Origin: Parasphingorhabdus sp. SCSIO 66989
GTDB lineage: Bacteria; Pseudomonadota; Alphaproteobacteria; Sphingomonadales; Sphingomonadaceae
DNA length: 64,000 nt
Reading direction: 5' to 3'
NCBI RefSeq assembly: GCF_032852305.1
Contig: NZ_CP136594.1
Location: forward strand, 1,091,501-1,155,500
In this document: positions 33,455-44,799 of the stretch, one piece after another
How positions within the stretch are numbered: the stretch's first letter is position 1
Layout of the letters: every line of letters starts with the position of its first letter
Position numbers and translations under genes: made by a program
The notes under the pieces: model-generated
What the model saw: the letters and a program-made list of their open reading frames with translations, nothing else
Told to the model about the DNA's origin: nothing
Databases searched by the model: none

Positions 33455-34744
33455 ATGGCCAATGTGACGGTGATCGGGGCCCAATGGGGCGATGAAGGCA
33501 AGGGCAAGATTGTCGACTGGCTGGCCGAGCGCGCCGATGCTGTGGTGCGCTTTCAGGGCGGCCATAATGCCGGGCATACGCTGGTGATTGATGGCACGAC
33601 TTACAAGCTGTCCTTGCTCCCCTCGGGTATCGTCAGCGGCACCTTGTCGGTCATCGGCAATGGCGTTGTGCTCGACCCCTGGGCGCTGAAAGCCGAGGTC
33701 GAAAAGCTGCAAGGGCAGGGGGTAAAAGTTGACCCGGAAACGCTGATCATTGCCGATAACTGCGCATTGATCCTGCCGCTGCACCGCGATCTTGATGCAC
33801 TGCGCGAGGATGCCAGCGGCAAGGGCAAGATTGGCACCACAAGGCGTGGTATTGGCCCTGCTTATGAGGACAAGGTAGGTCGCCGCGCGATCCGGGTGTG
33901 CGATCTGGCGCATCTCGATAAACTGACACCGCAACTGGACCGGCTATGCGCGCATCATGATGCACTGCGTGCCGGGTTTGGCGAACCGCCAGTGGACCGC
34001 GAGGCGCTGCTCGAAGAATTGCGCGGCATTGCCGATTTTGTGTTGGCCTTTGCCTATCCGGCATGGCGCAAACTCAAAAAAGTGCGCAAGGCGGGGGCGC
34101 GGATATTGTTTGAAGGCGCGCAAGGGGTTTTGCTCGATGTCGATCACGGCACCTATCCCTTTGTCACCTCGTCCAACACCATTTCGGGCACCGCGGCAGG
34201 CGGTTCCGGCCTTGGTCCTAAAGCAACCGGTTTCGTTCTGGGTATCGTCAAAGCCTATACCACCCGCGTCGGCTCAGGGCCTTTCCCGACCGAGCTGGAT
34301 GACGCCGATGGTCAACGCCTTGGAGAGCGCGGTCATGAATTCGGTACCGTCACTGGACGACAGCGCCGTTGCGGCTGGTTTGATGCAGTTCTGGTGCGCC
34401 AGAGCTGCGCGGTATCGGGCGTCACCGGCATTGCGCTGACCAAGGTCGATGTGCTGGACGGCTTTGATACGATCCGCATCTGCACCGGCTATCGTCTTGA
34501 TGGCAAGGTGCTCGACTATCTCCCCGCCCATGCCGCCGATCAGGCGCGGGTCGAACCGATTTATGAGGAAATGGAGGGCTGGCAGGAAACGACTGCCGGT
34601 GCGCGATCCTGGGTCGATCTGCCAGCACAGGCGATCAAATATATCCGCCGTATCGAGGAGCTGATCGAATGCCCGGTGGCGCTGGTGTCGACCTCGCCCG
34701 AGCGTGATGACACGATATTGGTGCGCGATCCGTTTAGTGATTGA
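33455..34744 (+). CDS. purA: Adenylosuccinate synthetase
   Basis: GTP-dependent ligation of IMP and aspartate, the first step to AMP. Typical features: [21 protein letters not shown] with the GTP and catalytic Asp loop (residues 8-28, shown in part as WGDEGKGK), [10 protein letters not shown] (catalytic His), [57 protein letters not shown] and LTKVDVLDG. Length of 429 residues is normal. The gene is separated by about 140 bp from the divergent hydrolase gene. A possible terminator lies at 34804-34824. Confidence 0.97.
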   Translation: MANVTVIGAQWGDEGKGKIVDWLAERADAVVRFQGGHNAGHTLVIDGTTYKLSLLPSGIVSGTLSVIGNGVVLDPWALKAEVEKLQGQGVKVDPETLIIADNCALILPLHRDLDALREDASGKGKIGTTRRGIGPAYEDKVGRRAIRVCDLAHLDKLTPQLDRLCAHHDALRAGFGEPPVDREALLEELRGIADFVLAFAYPAWRKLKKVRKAGARILFEGAQGVLLDVDHGTYPFVTSSNTISGTAAGGSGLGPKATGFVLGIVKAYTTRVGSGPFPTELDDADGQRLGERGHEFGTVTGRQRRCGWFDAVLVRQSCAVSGVTGIALTKVDVLDGFDTIRICTGYRLDGKVLDYLPAHAADQARVEPIYEEMEGWQETTAGARSWVDLPAQAIKYIRRIEELIECPVALVSTSPERDDTILVRDPFSD

Positions 34745-35087
34745 AGCAGTGTTCTTTGATACATCTGCTTCACAATAGTAAATAAGCAATTCCCATAAAA
34801 AGGCTTGATTTTCTAACGATCAAGGCGTTTCTATTCTTGATATTCAAGAGGCATTAATATCTCGGAAAATGATATTCAGCCGTGATCTTTTGTCAGACAA
34901 CGCCGCATTTTACAACTTTTTATCAGTAAAATACCATTATAATTCAGATCACTAATGGATTTAGTCCATAGTGGAATAGTTCTGTGCTGACTCCCTTCCT
35001 GACTTGCGCGAATTTCGGCTGAAAACTGTGATTTTTACAGTTTTATTGCAGTTTTACTTTTCGCTTATCATGGAACGGATGTCTATA
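34745..35087. other. Non-coding region before the giant autotransporter
   Basis: AT-rich. It holds a hairpin CTTGAT ... ATCAAG at 34804-34824 (possible purA terminator), a 13-base palindrome CTTGATATTCAAG at 34836-34848, a smaller one ATGGA TTTAG TCCAT at 34955-34969, and a TTG-started open stretch (35004) that is probably untranslated. It is a likely promoter region with possible operators, but none can be assigned. Confidence 0.4.
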
Positions 35088-38000
35088 ATGCTTAAATCCC
35101 CTTTTGCTGCTGAATCCCATACCCCTTTTCATCAGGCTCGCGGTGGTCGCGTCGTCAAGACGGATCGCGGCGCGGGAAGCTATGCGCCAAGCGAGCGACG
35201 CCTTCTTGGTGGTATATCAGTGATGGCTCTGGGCATGGCGCTATTTGCCGCTCCGACAGCATTGCCGACATGGATGACCGGTGGCGAAGGTATTGCGCTT
35301 GCTGCCGATGAATGCGGGGCGGCCAATCCCGGCGACACGATTGTATGTGATGGTGCGACCTATGATCCGGCGGATGGCGATATTCAGTACCGCCTTGATG
35401 GGCTGGATCTTACGCTTGACGGTATTACAATCACCAGCACGGGCCGTAATGAGCAGGGTGCACGCGTGCGCGCTGACCTGGGTAGCGTAAATGATGTCTC
35501 GGTTACGTCCAATGGTACGACGATTACGACCGGAGATCCTGCAAATATTGGTCTTTCATCCACAATCGATACCGGGCGCAATTCTGACGGCATTCGCGCA
35601 GAACAGCGTGGTACGGGGACAGCGACTGCCGTTGCGGACGCCAGTTCAATAACCACTTATGGCCACAATGCGGTAGGTGTTTACGCATGGCAGCGTAACA
35701 ACAATCCTGGCAACGCATCGCTTGTTACGGCGGAGCTGACGGGTGGTTCTACAGTCGAGACATCGGGTAGCTTTAGCCACGGCCTTTATGGTCGCACGGA
35801 TACCGGCCTTGGCGACGTTGAGGTGACTGCGACGGGGTCAACGATTACGACAAATGGCCCGGATGCGAGTGGCATACGCGGTTTGAATCTTGGTAATGAG
35901 GCTGGCGCAGGTGGCAATGTTACCATCGATGCCAGCGATATGACAGTTCGCGTTTTGGGTACGAGCAACGGCAATCAATCCGTCGGCATAATGGGAGAGA
36001 ACTACTCTGCAACGGGAAGTGTAACCATTAATGTTGCCAATACCGAGATTGAAACAACCTCGCTGGGAACCGATTTTACGCGGCGTCAAGGCCATGCTGT
36101 ATACGCCATAGCTGGCGGAAGTGGCGATGCGATAATCACCTCCGATAATGGGACCTACTCGACGCAGGGTGATGCCGCCCATGGTGTTTTCGCTATCGCA
36201 CAGAATGATGGAGCTGCCACTGTAGAGCTTGCCGGTGGCGGCTCTGTCACCACAAATGGCGCTGACGCTTTTGGTGGCTTTGCTCGGGCGGAAGGTGCAG
36301 GCTTAGCTCGTACCGAGCAAAGTGGGAATGGCACCATATCTACAAGCGGGGACAATGCATTCGGCCTCACGGCTGAAGCATCAGGCTCCGGTGAGGCCAT
36401 CGCGATACAGTCGGGCGATGGCACCATTCAGACGCTCAATGACTCCACACCCGGCATTATAGGCTCAGGGTCAGCAGCCGTTCAGGCAAGGGGAGAAGGC
36501 TCGGCCAATGCAACCGCTCAGCAGTCAGGCGCTGGGCTGATCTCTACTGCAGGCGTTGCCGCTGATGGTGTTATCGCTTTCACCGTTGGCCAGGGTGATG
36601 CACTGGCAGAGCAGACCGGAGCAGGCACGATCACGCTTCAGAGCGAAGGTTCTTCCGGTGTTGTTGCCAGAGCGGTTGACGAAGGGAATGCGACGGCGGT
36701 CCAATCGGGCGCTGGCGTGATTACGGCGTCAGGTATCAGTGGTGCCGGTGTCTATGCCGAGACTGATTTTGGTGGTGATGCAAACGCAACTCAGTCTGGT
36801 GATGAAGCTTCGATAACGATCAATGGAGTGGGAGGATATGGTGTTCGTGCTCAGTCTCTCGCTTCGACTGCCGGCGCTGCTGTCGCCACGCAAACCGGGG
36901 CCGGAGAGATCAACACATCAGCTGAACGCGCAGTCGGTATAACCGCCTTCACGCGAAGCGTAAGTGGTAATGCTGTCGCGTCTCAGCAGGGTAGCGGGAC
37001 TGTCACGACCACTGGGCAAGAAGCGTATGCAGTATATGCGTGGTCGGATGCAAACGCGCCGCTTGCAAGCGGCGGCAATGCGATAGCCGAGCAATCGGGA
37101 GATGGCGAGATATCCACAACGGGTGATCTTGCGCACGGTTTATTTGCTCTTACGCAAACCGATGGAGATGCATCAGCTCTGCAATCGGGTGCCGGTACAA
37201 TTGAAACAACCGGTGACAGTGCAGCTGGCGTCTTTGCGCAGGCCGAAGGAAGCGGAAACGCTACCGCCAATGCTACGGGCGGAGGAACAATCTCTACCAC
37301 CGGCACGCGTGCTGGGGGTGAAGCTGGCGCTCATGGTGTTTTTGCTCTTGCCGAGGGTGCGGGAGCCGCATCATCTGATATCTCTGGCGGCACAACCATC
37401 TCCACGACCGGCGATGACAGCGAGGGCGTTTTTGCCTTGAGTACGGGTTCCGGCGGTTCGGCAACAATCACCTTTGCTGACTCCACTGTAACCACGTCTG
37501 GTGCAAATGGTGAAGGCCTTGTCGCACAGATCGACAATCAGGGTCAGGGCGGCATTGCCGAAATCACCATGACCAGCGGCAGCGTAACCACTTCCGGTGA
37601 TGGCGGTGCCGGGGTGTTGGTGCAGTCGGCGATAGTGCCGGGTGAGACCAATGCCAATGGGGATTCTGTAACCAATCTGACAATTGGCGCTGACGCAGTG
37701 GTTATGACCAGCGGCAACACGCCGACGGATCCTTCTGCGCTGCCCGTTTCCAATAGTCCGGATGCTCTGCAGCTTGTGAATGTTGTTGAGGTGCCGCAAG
37801 CGCTGAACAATGTAACCTTTCTGCCTGATGCAGATAATCCCGAGATTTCCCTTAACGCCGATGTGTCTGGAACGGCTATGGCGAGCGGAACGGGTGCGAG
37901 CGCGCTCTCGGCGGCAGGCGTTGTTTTGTTGCCGACAACCGCTGTTCCCGCAGCTGGTGCTAACCCGATCGGTGGGGCCGTTGATATTGATATCGCCATT

Positions 38001-41000
38001 CAGCAAGGTGCAGTTCTTCAGGCAAGCGGCCAAGGCGGAATGGGCATCAAGGTGGATGCGATCAGCATCTGGAGCGGAAACTCCTTTTTTGGGCCCGAGA
38101 ACTGGAATTGCACCCCGAATTCGCCTTTCGATTTCAGAGATCAATGTGGTGGCACGGGCCGCGCAGATATTGAGGTCGCGATAGACGGCGACGTTTCTGG
38201 TGGCTGGGGCTCTACCTCAGATGATTCGATAGCTGCAGGTCTTCGGATCAATGAGCTTGCTGATTCCAACGGGATCAGTGTCACTGTGGGCACCAATGGT
38301 ACATTGGGCGCATTGTCGGATGTTGCGTTTGACATCTCCGGTAACGGCTTCAATGATCGGAATATCGAACCTGGTGTACAGCCACTGATTTCAGGTGACT
38401 TTGGCTATGAATCGGACGCGCTGGTTCTGGATAATCAGGGCGAAATTAATGGCTCAGGCTTTTTTGGCTATAACAGCATCCAGTCCACCGATGCTCTGGA
38501 ACACATTGCAGGCAATGGCGGCACTGATGGCTCGACTGAGGCAGACCGCACAAATGCCATCAATGTGGTAGGGTTTGTTGACGCCACTACACCGGTAGAA
38601 CGTGGGGACACCCTCAACAATCAGGCGGGCGCAACAATCAATGTGTCGCGTTTTGCAGATAGTGATGGCGATGGCACCCGCGACACCGAATATGTCGGCG
38701 TTATTGATTTTGATAATGTCGTCAATAATGAGAGCGTTATCCTGGACACAGGAGGCGGGTCCCTAGCTGGCGTGCCAGGTGGAGGGCTATCGCGTGCCAG
38801 CGCGCTGGCTTCGACCACCAGTAGCCCGGTGGCAAGCAGCCTCACGCGCAGCACAGGAACGACGCTGGAGGTTCAGCCCGGTGAGCCTGATAACGCGTTG
38901 AAGGACAGCAACGATCTGTTTGTTAATGATGGCACACTGGCCCTGACTACGGTCATTGGCGCAACAACTACCGTAACCGAAACCGGTGGTCTCAATCCGG
39001 ACAATGCGGATTTTGTTTCGACAGCCCAATATGTACCGCAGGGTTCACTGCCCGGTATCGATGCAACGGTCTATGATATCAGCCGCGAAGGCGTGGAGCA
39101 GGCGCATATTCGCGATCTGGAGACATTTGAGCATTCCGGTGTGATCACCATGCAAGATCTGCAGACTGGAGGCACTGAGGCGGTTGCAGGTGACGTTCTG
39201 GTAATCACCGGAAATGACCTGATTGGCGATATCACCGATGAGAATGACACCACTGATACGCCTTTGGGTGGCGGCGCAGGGACCTTTGTTTCCAATGGCG
39301 GCTCACTGTACATCGACACCCTACTCAACGAAGGCGGAGCTGCATCGCAATCCGATGTCCTTGTCGTCGATCAAGTGACTTTGGGCACGGGCGCAACGCA
39401 GATATTTGTTGAGCAGGTCGCTGGTAGCCGCGGGGTCAGCACCGATGCCAATGACAATGGCGTTATTGATGAGGGTGAGGGTATCCTCGTCGTTGAAGTT
39501 CTGGGGGGAGCGGCTGCTTCGGATGAGAACGCCTTTACTCTGGGCGGCACGGTCATCAACAGCGGTGTCGAATACTTCCTCAACTGGGGCTCGGTTGGCG
39601 GTGACTGGTATCTCGCAAATGTAGCGGCTTCTGACGAGGTTCTGATCTGTGGCGGATCAGCTACGGTTACCGATACGGATGTTACAGACGTTCTTGGTTG
39701 TATTCAGGACGACATCATTACGATTGACGGTAGCAGCACCGTAGCCGGACTGCTCCAAGGTGCCGGTGGTTCTGACACCATCTCTATCCTGGGTGACGCC
39801 AGTATAACCGGTGTAGTCAACGGCGCAGGCCCGGGTCAGGATGACTCGGCCGATGCGGATACTGGGGATATCATTCTCGTTGACACCACGGGCACGGTTG
39901 GTTCCATCGATGGTGCGCTGGGCGATGACACGATCACTCTGGCCAATGGCACTGTGACAGGGGATATCCTCGGCGGTGTTGGCGATGATACGATCTCTGT
40001 GTCTGGTGGTTCCGTTGGACGCTGGATTCGCGCTGGCGAAGGTGAGGATACCATCAACTTTACCGGCGGTAATGTTGTTCTCAATATTGATGGTGGAGCA
40101 GGTAATGATGCGATCACCATTGATGGTGGCACTGCAGGAAGAAACGTCTTTGGCGCGGCAGGCGATGACGTCATTTCCCTGCTGTCGGGTTCGGTTGCGA
40201 ATAATGTCGCCGCAGATACCCCTGGAGACGGAGGCAATGATACTGTCATTCTTGATGGCGCGGATGTTGTTAATTTCATTTCAAGCAGCGACGGTGAAGA
40301 CAATATCCAGCTGCTCAGCGGCAGCGTTGGCGGCGTCCGTGCCGGTCCAGATGATGACATTGTCAACCTGGACGGTGCGACGGTTGCCAGGGATCTTTTT
40401 GGCGGCGCGGGCGATGACATAATCAGTCTTACCTCAGGTTCCGTAGGTACCATCGTCTTTGCCGGCCAAGACGATGATGTCATTACGCTTAATGGCGCAA
40501 CCATTTCTGAGGCTGTTCAAGGCGGTGATGGCGACGATAGGTTCGATTGGACGTCTGGCGTAACCCCCAATTTTAATGGCGGTACAGGCTCAGACACGGC
40601 GACTGTATCGGCAACCGAATATGACGGTTCGCAACTGCTTGACGGTGGTGATGATACGTCGGTTGCCGATGGCTGGATTGATGGCCTTACGCTGCAAGGC
40701 TTGACAGTGACTGCCAATAGCGACGCCATTGTCAATTGGGAGACGCTTACCCTTGATGGCACCCAGTTCACCACCGGTGACGGTGCGCTGACCGTGGGTT
40801 CCGATGAAGGTACGGGCCTGTTCCTCACCAATGGTTCGACACTGGATGCCGAGGCAGCCTTTGCGCTTACCGGCAATATGAACCTTGGCGCAGGCACCGT
40901 CTTCCTCGCAGAGGGCGCTGGTGCGGGCGCCTATTCAGTATCGGGCAGTGTTAACAACGCCGGCCTGATCGATATGGCGGATGGCACAACCGGGGATACG

Positions 41001-42353
41001 CTTAGCATTGGTGGCAATTATGCCGGAACCGGAACGCTGGCGCTTGACTTTGATGCCGCTACGGATAGCGCTGATACAGTTGCCATTGCCGGTTCGGTGA
41101 CTGGCGGCACGACGCTGATTGATGGCAATAACGTCACCAGCGGTCTTTCCACTGGTAATGACATAGTGCTGGTGAGCGTCGATGGAACCACAGTCGAAGG
41201 TGATTTTGCTCTTGCAGGTGGGCCGTTCCAGGAAGGTGCCTATCAATATGATCTGGTGCTCGACAATAGCGACTGGTTGTTGCGTGCCGGCCTGAATGCG
41301 GCAACGCCGACGCTGAACAGCTATCTCGACGTGCTGCGCGGTATGAATCAGGTACCAACATTGCAGCAGCGTGTCGGCAACCGTCATTATGCCAATCGTG
41401 GTCAGGCCGCGCCGGTGCGTGGTGACAGCTCAAATGGCATGCGCGGCATTTCTCCGGGCGAGGAGCATATCCAGCAAAGCGGCCTTTGGGGTCGGGTCAA
41501 TGTCGACCGTGAGTGGATGACACCCGCCAATGCGACAGCGGCCTATGACAGCAACACCAACCGGTTTGAGTTCCAGTTGGGCGCTGACTTTGCGTTAAGC
41601 GATGATGATGGTGATGATACCTTCATCGCGGGCATCAACGCGCATTACATCACTTCCAATACCGACATCGACTCGTCGATCGGAGGCGGTGATATCGATA
41701 CCCAGGGCTATGGCCTCGGCGCAACGCTGACCTGGTATGACCAACAGGGCTTCTATGCCGATGCGCAGGGTCGCTACACCTGGTATGAAAGCGATCTGGA
41801 CAGCGATGTTCTGGGCAATCTGGTCAACAATAATGACGCTGACGGCTATGTGTTGTCGCTAGAACTGGGTCAGAAACTCCAGCTTGACCAGGGTGAGGAC
41901 GGACAGGGTACCAGCGGCTCTGGTGACAGCGTCACGCCGCAGGTTCAACTGATCTATTCAGATGTCTCATTTGATGAATTTGGCAATCTGAATGGTGGCG
42001 GTGTCATCAACCAGCTTGATGGCGAAAGCCTGAGACTGCGTGCCGGTCTGGCGATTGATGGTCAGCGTTCATGGAAGAATGATGACGGCAAAACCAACCG
42101 CCGCCACATCTATGGCATCGTCAACCTGCATCACGAGTTCCTTGATCCGGGCGCAGTCGTCTTCGCCAACACACCGCTGGCGGCCTATAACGCCAATTGG
42201 TTCGGTGAGTTCGGCCTTGGCGGTAGCTTCTCGGCCAATGATGGCGCAATCGACGTCTTTGCCGAATTCAACGTTACCACCAATCTTGATGGCGGCGATG
42301 TCGGTGACTTCATGAACCAGGGCGTGATGGCGGGTATCCGCATCAACTGGTAA
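35088..42353 (+). CDS. Giant type V autotransporter adhesin-like protein
   Basis: A 2421-residue surface protein. The long N-terminus (about 50 residues, basic, then hydrophobic LLGGISVMALGMALF) is an extended Sec signal. The passenger has two repeat zones: about residues 350-815 with units of the type GNATAxQSGAGxIxTxG--AxGVxAxAxGxG (roughly 30-40 residues each), and about 1535-1830 with units GGxGDDxIxLxxGxVxxxIxGGxG-type, GGAGDD-like turns resembling hemolysin Ca-binding repeats but degenerate. The C-terminal ~300 residues form an autotransporter beta-barrel (SGLWGRVNVDREWM to GIRINW, with the final aromatic). Few cysteines. It should be secreted and surface-held; the ligand is unknown. 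GGAACGGA precedes the ATG at 35088; ATGs at 35070 and 35079 are alternatives. Confidence 0.9.
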   Translation: MLKSPFAAESHTPFHQARGGRVVKTDRGAGSYAPSERRLLGGISVMALGMALFAAPTALPTWMTGGEGIALAADECGAANPGDTIVCDGATYDPADGDIQYRLDGLDLTLDGITITSTGRNEQGARVRADLGSVNDVSVTSNGTTITTGDPANIGLSSTIDTGRNSDGIRAEQRGTGTATAVADASSITTYGHNAVGVYAWQRNNNPGNASLVTAELTGGSTVETSGSFSHGLYGRTDTGLGDVEVTATGSTITTNGPDASGIRGLNLGNEAGAGGNVTIDASDMTVRVLGTSNGNQSVGIMGENYSATGSVTINVANTEIETTSLGTDFTRRQGHAVYAIAGGSGDAIITSDNGTYSTQGDAAHGVFAIAQNDGAATVELAGGGSVTTNGADAFGGFARAEGAGLARTEQSGNGTISTSGDNAFGLTAEASGSGEAIAIQSGDGTIQTLNDSTPGIIGSGSAAVQARGEGSANATAQQSGAGLISTAGVAADGVIAFTVGQGDALAEQTGAGTITLQSEGSSGVVARAVDEGNATAVQSGAGVITASGISGAGVYAETDFGGDANATQSGDEASITINGVGGYGVRAQSLASTAGAAVATQTGAGEINTSAERAVGITAFTRSVSGNAVASQQGSGTVTTTGQEAYAVYAWSDANAPLASGGNAIAEQSGDGEISTTGDLAHGLFALTQTDGDASALQSGAGTIETTGDSAAGVFAQAEGSGNATANATGGGTISTTGTRAGGEAGAHGVFALAEGAGAASSDISGGTTISTTGDDSEGVFALSTGSGGSATITFADSTVTTSGANGEGLVAQIDNQGQGGIAEITMTSGSVTTSGDGGAGVLVQSAIVPGETNANGDSVTNLTIGADAVVMTSGNTPTDPSALPVSNSPDALQLVNVVEVPQALNNVTFLPDADNPEISLNADVSGTAMASGTGASALSAAGVVLLPTTAVPAAGANPIGGAVDIDIAIQQGAVLQASGQGGMGIKVDAISIWSGNSFFGPENWNCTPNSPFDFRDQCGGTGRADIEVAIDGDVSGGWGSTSDDSIAAGLRINELADSNGISVTVGTNGTLGALSDVAFDISGNGFNDRNIEPGVQPLISGDFGYESDALVLDNQGEINGSGFFGYNSIQSTDALEHIAGNGGTDGSTEADRTNAINVVGFVDATTPVERGDTLNNQAGATINVSRFADSDGDGTRDTEYVGVIDFDNVVNNESVILDTGGGSLAGVPGGGLSRASALASTTSSPVASSLTRSTGTTLEVQPGEPDNALKDSNDLFVNDGTLALTTVIGATTTVTETGGLNPDNADFVSTAQYVPQGSLPGIDATVYDISREGVEQAHIRDLETFEHSGVITMQDLQTGGTEAVAGDVLVITGNDLIGDITDENDTTDTPLGGGAGTFVSNGGSLYIDTLLNEGGAASQSDVLVVDQVTLGTGATQIFVEQVAGSRGVSTDANDNGVIDEGEGILVVEVLGGAAASDENAFTLGGTVINSGVEYFLNWGSVGGDWYLANVAASDEVLICGGSATVTDTDVTDVLGCIQDDIITIDGSSTVAGLLQGAGGSDTISILGDASITGVVNGAGPGQDDSADADTGDIILVDTTGTVGSIDGALGDDTITLANGTVTGDILGGVGDDTISVSGGSVGRWIRAGEGEDTINFTGGNVVLNIDGGAGNDAITIDGGTAGRNVFGAAGDDVISLLSGSVANNVAADTPGDGGNDTVILDGADVVNFISSSDGEDNIQLLSGSVGGVRAGPDDDIVNLDGATVARDLFGGAGDDIISLTSGSVGTIVFAGQDDDVITLNGATISEAVQGGDGDDRFDWTSGVTPNFNGGTGSDTATVSATEYDGSQLLDGGDDTSVADGWIDGLTLQGLTVTANSDAIVNWETLTLDGTQFTTGDGALTVGSDEGTGLFLTNGSTLDAEAAFALTGNMNLGAGTVFLAEGAGAGAYSVSGSVNNAGLIDMADGTTGDTLSIGGNYAGTGTLALDFDAATDSADTVAIAGSVTGGTTLIDGNNVTSGLSTGNDIVLVSVDGTTVEGDFALAGGPFQEGAYQYDLVLDNSDWLLRAGLNAATPTLNSYLDVLRGMNQVPTLQQRVGNRHYANRGQAAPVRGDSSNGMRGISPGEEHIQQSGLWGRVNVDREWMTPANATAAYDSNTNRFEFQLGADFALSDDDGDDTFIAGINAHYITSNTDIDSSIGGGDIDTQGYGLGATLTWYDQQGFYADAQGRYTWYESDLDSDVLGNLVNNNDADGYVLSLELGQKLQLDQGEDGQGTSGSGDSVTPQVQLIYSDVSFDEFGNLNGGGVINQLDGESLRLRAGLAIDGQRSWKNDDGKTNRRHIYGIVNLHHEFLDPGAVVFANTPLAAYNANWFGEFGLGGSFSANDGAIDVFAEFNVTTNLDGGDVGDFMNQGVMAGIRINW

Positions 42354-42423
42354 GCTTGAAAGACGGCGGCGCTGCCGTGATGGCAGCGCTGCCGCTTTGT
42401 CTCGGGCTTAGTCAAAGACACAT

Positions 42424-42459
42424 AAAAAAGGCCGGTGGATCGATCCACCGGCCTTTTTA
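42424..42459. terminator. Bidirectional intrinsic terminator
   Basis: A perfect 12-bp stem GGCCGGTGGATC / GATCCACCGGCC at 42430-42453 with AAAAAA before and TTTTTA after. It serves both the autotransporter gene (plus) and glnA (minus), which converge here. Confidence 0.93.
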
Positions 42460-42480
42460 TCTGTCCTCTTATCGGAGCGT

Positions 42481-43893
42481 TTAGCTCGAATAATAGAGAT
42501 CAAACTCAACCGGGCATGGCGTGGTTTCCATGCGCAGCACTTCTTCCCATTTGAGTTCAGCATAGCCTTCCAGCTGGTCCTGGGTGAAGACATCGCCTTT
42601 AAGCAGGAATTCGTGATCTTCTTCCAGGGCTTCCAGCGCCTCACGCAGCGAACCTGCTACCGTGGGCACTTCGGCCAGCTCTGCCGGGGGCAGGTCGTAA
42701 AGGTTCTTGTCCATCGCCTCGCCCGGATCGATGCGGTTTTCGATGCCGTCGAGACCGGCCATCAGCAGTGCCGAGCTGGAGAGATATGGGTTGGCCAGTG
42801 CATCGGGGAAGCGGAATTCAACGCGCTTCGCCTTGTCGCCTGTGCCATAAGGAATACGGCAAGAGGCCGAGCGGTTGCGGCTTGAATAGGCGAGCAGAAC
42901 CGGTGCCTCAAAGCCCGGCACAAGACGCTTATAGCTGTTGGTGGTCGAATTGGTGAACGCATTGCATGCCTTGGCGTGCTTGATCACGCCGCCGATGAAA
43001 TGCAGGCAAGTCTCTGACAGGCCAGCATAGCCATTGCCGGCAAAGAGCGGCTTGCCCTCTTTCCAGATCGACATATGGGTGTGCATGCCCGAGCCATTAT
43101 CGTCCTTGATCGGCTTGGGCATAAAGGTCGCGGTCTTGCCATAGGCATGGGCAACCTGCTGTACGACATATTTATAGATCTGGATGCGGTCACAGGTCTC
43201 GGTGAGCTCGCCAAAGGTGAGGCCCAGCTCATGCTGGGCAGCGGCGACCTCATGGTGATGCTTGTCCATCGGCAGGCCCATGGCCTTCAGCACAGAAACC
43301 ATCTCGCCGCGAATATCCATGCAGCTGTCGACCGGCGCGACCGGGAAATAGCCACCCTTTGCCGTCGGGCGGTGGCCCATATTGCCTGTCTCATATTCCC
43401 GGCCGGTATTGGTCGGCAGCTCGATATCATCGATACGGAAGCCGGAACCGGCATAGCCATCTTCATAACGAACATCGTCGAACAGGAAGAATTCCGGTTC
43501 AGGGCCGACATAGACAGTGTCGCCAATGCCGGTGGATTTAAGATAGGCCTCGGCGCGCTTGGTGGTCGAGCGCGGGTCGCGGGCGTAGAGCGAACCATCG
43601 CCCGGCTCGACAATATCGCAGAACAGCACCATCATCGGCGTCGCCGAGAAGGGATCAATATAGGCGGCTTCCGGATCGGGGCGCAGCACCATGTCGGATT
43701 CGTTGATGCTCTTCCAGCCAGCGATGGACGAGCCATCGAACATCAGGCCATCTTCGAGCGCATCCTCGTCAATCACATCGGCGCACATGGAAAGATGCTG
43801 CCATTTGCCGCGTGGATCGGTGAAGCGCAGGTCAACCCATTCGATCTCATTCTCTTCAATCTGTTTCAAAATATCGTCAGCTTTATCGGCCAT
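42481..43893 (-). CDS. glnA: Glutamine synthetase, type I
   Basis: Main ammonium-assimilating enzyme (glutamate + NH3 + ATP to glutamine), dodecamer in the cytoplasm. Motifs: [34 protein letters not shown] (metal Glu), [46 protein letters not shown] and [12 protein letters not shown]. The adenylylation Tyr is present (NLYDLPP, Tyr399), so the GlnE-type on/off control is expected. Length of 470 is normal. It follows glnB by 96 bases on the same strand, making the usual glnBA operon of alphaproteobacteria. ATG start. Confidence 0.98.
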   Translation of the reverse strand: MADKADDILKQIEENEIEWVDLRFTDPRGKWQHLSMCADVIDEDALEDGLMFDGSSIAGWKSINESDMVLRPDPEAAYIDPFSATPMMVLFCDIVEPGDGSLYARDPRSTTKRAEAYLKSTGIGDTVYVGPEPEFFLFDDVRYEDGYAGSGFRIDDIELPTNTGREYETGNMGHRPTAKGGYFPVAPVDSCMDIRGEMVSVLKAMGLPMDKHHHEVAAAQHELGLTFGELTETCDRIQIYKYVVQQVAHAYGKTATFMPKPIKDDNGSGMHTHMSIWKEGKPLFAGNGYAGLSETCLHFIGGVIKHAKACNAFTNSTTNSYKRLVPGFEAPVLLAYSSRNRSASCRIPYGTGDKAKRVEFRFPDALANPYLSSSALLMAGLDGIENRIDPGEAMDKNLYDLPPAELAEVPTVAGSLREALEALEEDHEFLLKGDVFTQDQLEGYAELKWEEVLRMETTPCPVEFDLYYSS

Positions 43894-43989
43894 GTTGGGT
43901 CTTCCTCAAATTTGCGATTGCGTGGATTATGGATTGGATTTGGGATTGATAGGCACAGGATGTGCAGAATTTGTGACGGTCATACCGCT

Positions 43990-44484
<495 letters not shown>

Positions 44485-44557
44485 TTAGGCAGCGGCCTGT
44501 GGCTCTGGCTGCATATTGGGCATCTTGACAGAGCTAATCAGGTGACTTTGCCAATTT

Positions 44558-44759
44558 CGTCGGCCCCGCCCTTCGACTGCCTGCAAGGCAGGTGTTCAGG
44601 ATAAACCCGGCTTTGCCGAGCCGGGGCCAGGGCTTTGACTCACGCGGAGACGCGGAGGCGCGGAGAGGTTTGTGCCAAGGATAAAGTCCTCCGCGCCTCC
44701 GCGTCTCCGCGTGAATCTAAAACAAACAAGCCTTATCCCCGCCTACGCGGGGATGACGA
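44558..44759. repeat. GTCGGCCCCGC palindromic element, copy A2
   Basis: The left half CGTCGGCCCCGCCC, with CTTCGACTGCCTGCAAGGC, is close to copy A1. The arm TCACGCGGAG ACGCGGAG GCGCGGAG (8-base period) is answered by CTCCGCGC CTCCGCGT CTCCGCGTGA. The right end is variant (CCCCGCCTACGCGGGGATGACG) rather than GGGGCCGACG. Nothing else is seen in the 44329-44799 gap except the glnB promoter region. Confidence 0.85.
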
Positions 44760-44799
44760 TGGGGAGTAGCGGAAAAGTATGGATGCGCTGGTTCCGCCC

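Noticed and set aside
37371-38144. Minus-strand open frames opposite the autotransporter repeats
   Set aside because: The Gly/Ala/Thr-rich repeats have few stops on the other strand. The products are low-complexity and lack ribosome sites.
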